6,956 bases of DNA from Myxococcales bacterium (GTDB lineage Bacteria; Desulfobacterota_B; Binatia; UBA1149; SPBQ01): positions 1 to 6,956 of the forward strand of contig SPBQ01000121.1 in the NCBI GenBank assembly GCA_004525875.1, given 5' to 3'. Made by a program: the position numbers and the translations under genes. The notes under the pieces were generated by a model. The model saw nothing but the letters and a program-made list of their open reading frames with translations, was not told the DNA's origin and did not search any database. Shown here piece after piece: positions 5,985 through 6,956 of this stretch (within the stretch, counting starts at the first letter, position 1; every line of letters starts with the position of its first letter).

Positions 5985-6956
5985 CGCGAGCGGGTCACCC
6001 ACCCGAGGGTTAAAGTCGCGTCCCTCGAGCTTGAATGGGTTGTCACCATACCAAGCCGGCTCCACTTCGGCGTCCCGGATCGCGGCGCCGGCGCCCGCCG
6101 TCTGCTCGGGCCGCCGGATCGACTCCGCCCACGCCTCTTGTCCCCCGCGCACGGTGGCCGGTGCGTGCTCGGCGTCGGGCGCGTCCGTATGAGACACACC
6201 CGCACCCCGCACGCTCGTGTCGTCTCCGGTCGATGACAGACGAACACCGCCCGTCACTGACGATCGTTTTCCGGAGGCACGGTTGTAGCTGCCGCCGGTC
6301 ACGACTGCGTTCGCGGCCAGCGCCTGATTGAGCTCGCCACCAGCCACGCTCGCGCACAAGCCTTCGGCTCGGTTGCCGGAGCCGCCCGCGACCAGCGCCG
6401 CGGTTCCCGGCGCGCTTTTCATTGCTCCCCCCACAATCGCGGCTTGCTTGCCCCGCGCAGCGTTGCCGGCGCCGCCCGCAACAAAGGCGTGCTCGCCGGC
6501 CGCAACGTTGTCAGTGCCGCCGACGACGACACCAGCGAGTGCGGCTGCCCTGTTGCGCTCCCCTCCCCCGACCACCGCGCGGTTCATCGACGCCGTATTG
6601 AACGCGCCTCCCGTCACCGATGCGTAGGGCGCACTGACCGTATTGTAGAACCCGGCCACGATGCCACCGTAGCTGGTGTAGCTGTGCTCGGACCCGATCA
6701 CGAAATTGTGGGAACCGGTGCGCCGTGACCCGAGAACGTACGCCTCGTCGTAGCCGACGATCAGATTGCCGAGGCCATTGGTCTCGCCGTCAGTATCGCC
6801 GCTTCCGTCTCTCACGTGCACATTGCAACCGGTGAAGTACGTGTCGCTGGTCGAGGCACTCATGCATCCCGTCCGACGATCGAGCCGCTCGGTAGCGACG
6901 CTCAGCGCTTCGAGCCGGCGCTCGAGCTCGGCCACTCGGCCGCGCAGCGCTTCGAG
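5979..6956 (-). CDS. Coiled-coil plus beta-roll repeat surface-type protein (5' partial)
   Basis: The frame is open to the right window edge, so the N-terminus and any signal peptide are missing; GTG at 6935 is only the first in-window start and is used for numbering. The seven residues upstream of it and residues 1-22 form a Leu-rich heptad pattern (LEAL, AELERRLEAL, ATERLDRRT), a likely coiled coil. A conserved-looking block follows (DTYFTGCNVHVRDG, then NGLGNLIVGY and RTGSHNFVIG, 31-81), then about ten 15-residue repeats with GG at 109, 124, 139, 154, 169, 184, 199, 214 and 229 and a GxxNxAxGxxAxV pattern. These resemble YadA/trimeric-autotransporter head repeats, but YadA units are usually 14 residues. 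The C-terminal 70 residues are unlike the repeats and contain no anchor-type beta-barrel. The role is probably structural or adhesive on the cell surface; no ligand can be named. Confidence 0.82.
   Translation of the reverse strand, partial: LEALRGRVAELERRLEALSVATERLDRRTGCMSASTSDTYFTGCNVHVRDGSGDTDGETNGLGNLIVGYDEAYVLGSRRTGSHNFVIGSEHSYTSYGGIVAGFYNTVSAPYASVTGGAFNTASMNRAVVGGGERNRAAALAGVVVGGTDNVAAGEHAFVAGGAGNAARGKQAAIVGGAMKSAPGTAALVAGGSGNRAEGLCASVAGGELNQALAANAVVTGGSYNRASGKRSSVTGGVRLSSTGDDTSVRGAGVSHTDAPDAEHAPATVRGGQEAWAESIRRPEQTAGAGAAIRDAEVEPAWYGDNPFKLEGRDFNPRVGDPLAE
6201..6656 (-). repeat. 45-bp coding repeat array (about ten diverged copies)
   Basis: On the - strand the Gly-Gly codons recur every 45 bp without indels through residues 94-245 of the beta-roll protein. 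Copies keep the (V/T/A)GG...N.A.G...(S/A)V pattern but have diverged freely in DNA. This is therefore an old array held by protein structure, unlike the near-identical minisatellite at 145-279. Confidence 0.8.

Noticed and set aside
5874..5985. Integron attC recombination sites (GTTATGC and TAAC boxes with a hairpin between)
   Set aside because: GTTATGC does not fit GTTRRRY exactly, the partner boxes GTGTAAC and GGCTAAC do not fit RYYYAAC, and the stem is asymmetric about the boxes. No integrase or cassette-type gene order is seen. An attC covariance-model search would settle it.

Overview
The window is GC-rich bacterial DNA holding five well-supported genes, one plausible small membrane-protein gene and a palindrome-rich spacer. 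Both outer genes run off the window. The likely source is a Gram-negative environmental bacterium of the broad 'deltaproteobacterial' type (Myxococcota, Binatota or similar). The grounds are a secreted-type protein with a Thr/Ser-rich linker and CGDGxC cysteine modules, a coiled-coil plus 15-residue Gly-Gly repeat protein, a YcbB-like L,D-transpeptidase, and an F420-type luciferase-like oxidoreductase. This placement is inference from gene style, not from a marker gene.

Layout from left to right. (1) Positions 1-1436, + strand: the 3' part of a modular extracellular-type protein. It has a long Ser/Thr linker encoded by a 9/27-bp minisatellite, then a cysteine-rich region, a beta-rich domain with a calcium-loop-like acidic segment, and a second Ser/Thr tail. 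(2) Positions 1445-2788, - strand: an ABC1/UbiB-family atypical kinase of the COQ8/ADCK3 subtype, convergent with gene 1 and only 8 bp from it. (3) Positions 2929-3801, + strand: a luciferase-like F420-dependent oxidoreductase of the MSMEG_4141 type, divergent from the kinase across a 140-bp spacer with a strong ribosome binding site and a plausible sigma70 promoter. (4) Positions 3860-5530, + strand: a secreted YcbB/LdtD-like L,D-transpeptidase behind a perfect TTGACA box whose position would give a leaderless mRNA. (5) Positions 5539-5691, - strand: a possible 50-residue single-pass membrane protein, again 8 bp from its convergent neighbour. (6) Positions 5692-5978: a spacer packed with inverted repeats, including two 56-bp-spaced tandem units that carry a hairpin. 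(7) Positions 5979-6956, - strand: the 3' part of a coiled-coil plus beta-roll surface-type protein with 15-residue repeats.

The genes do not form one operon. Strands alternate, and each gene probably has its own control. A loose theme of cell envelope and surface (genes 1, 4, 7 and perhaps 5) is interrupted by a quinone-type kinase and a cofactor-dependent oxidoreductase. I see no convincing new multi-gene system. The least explained parts are the palindrome-rich spacer at 5737-5985, the small membrane ORF next to it, and the two modular surface proteins at the window edges.
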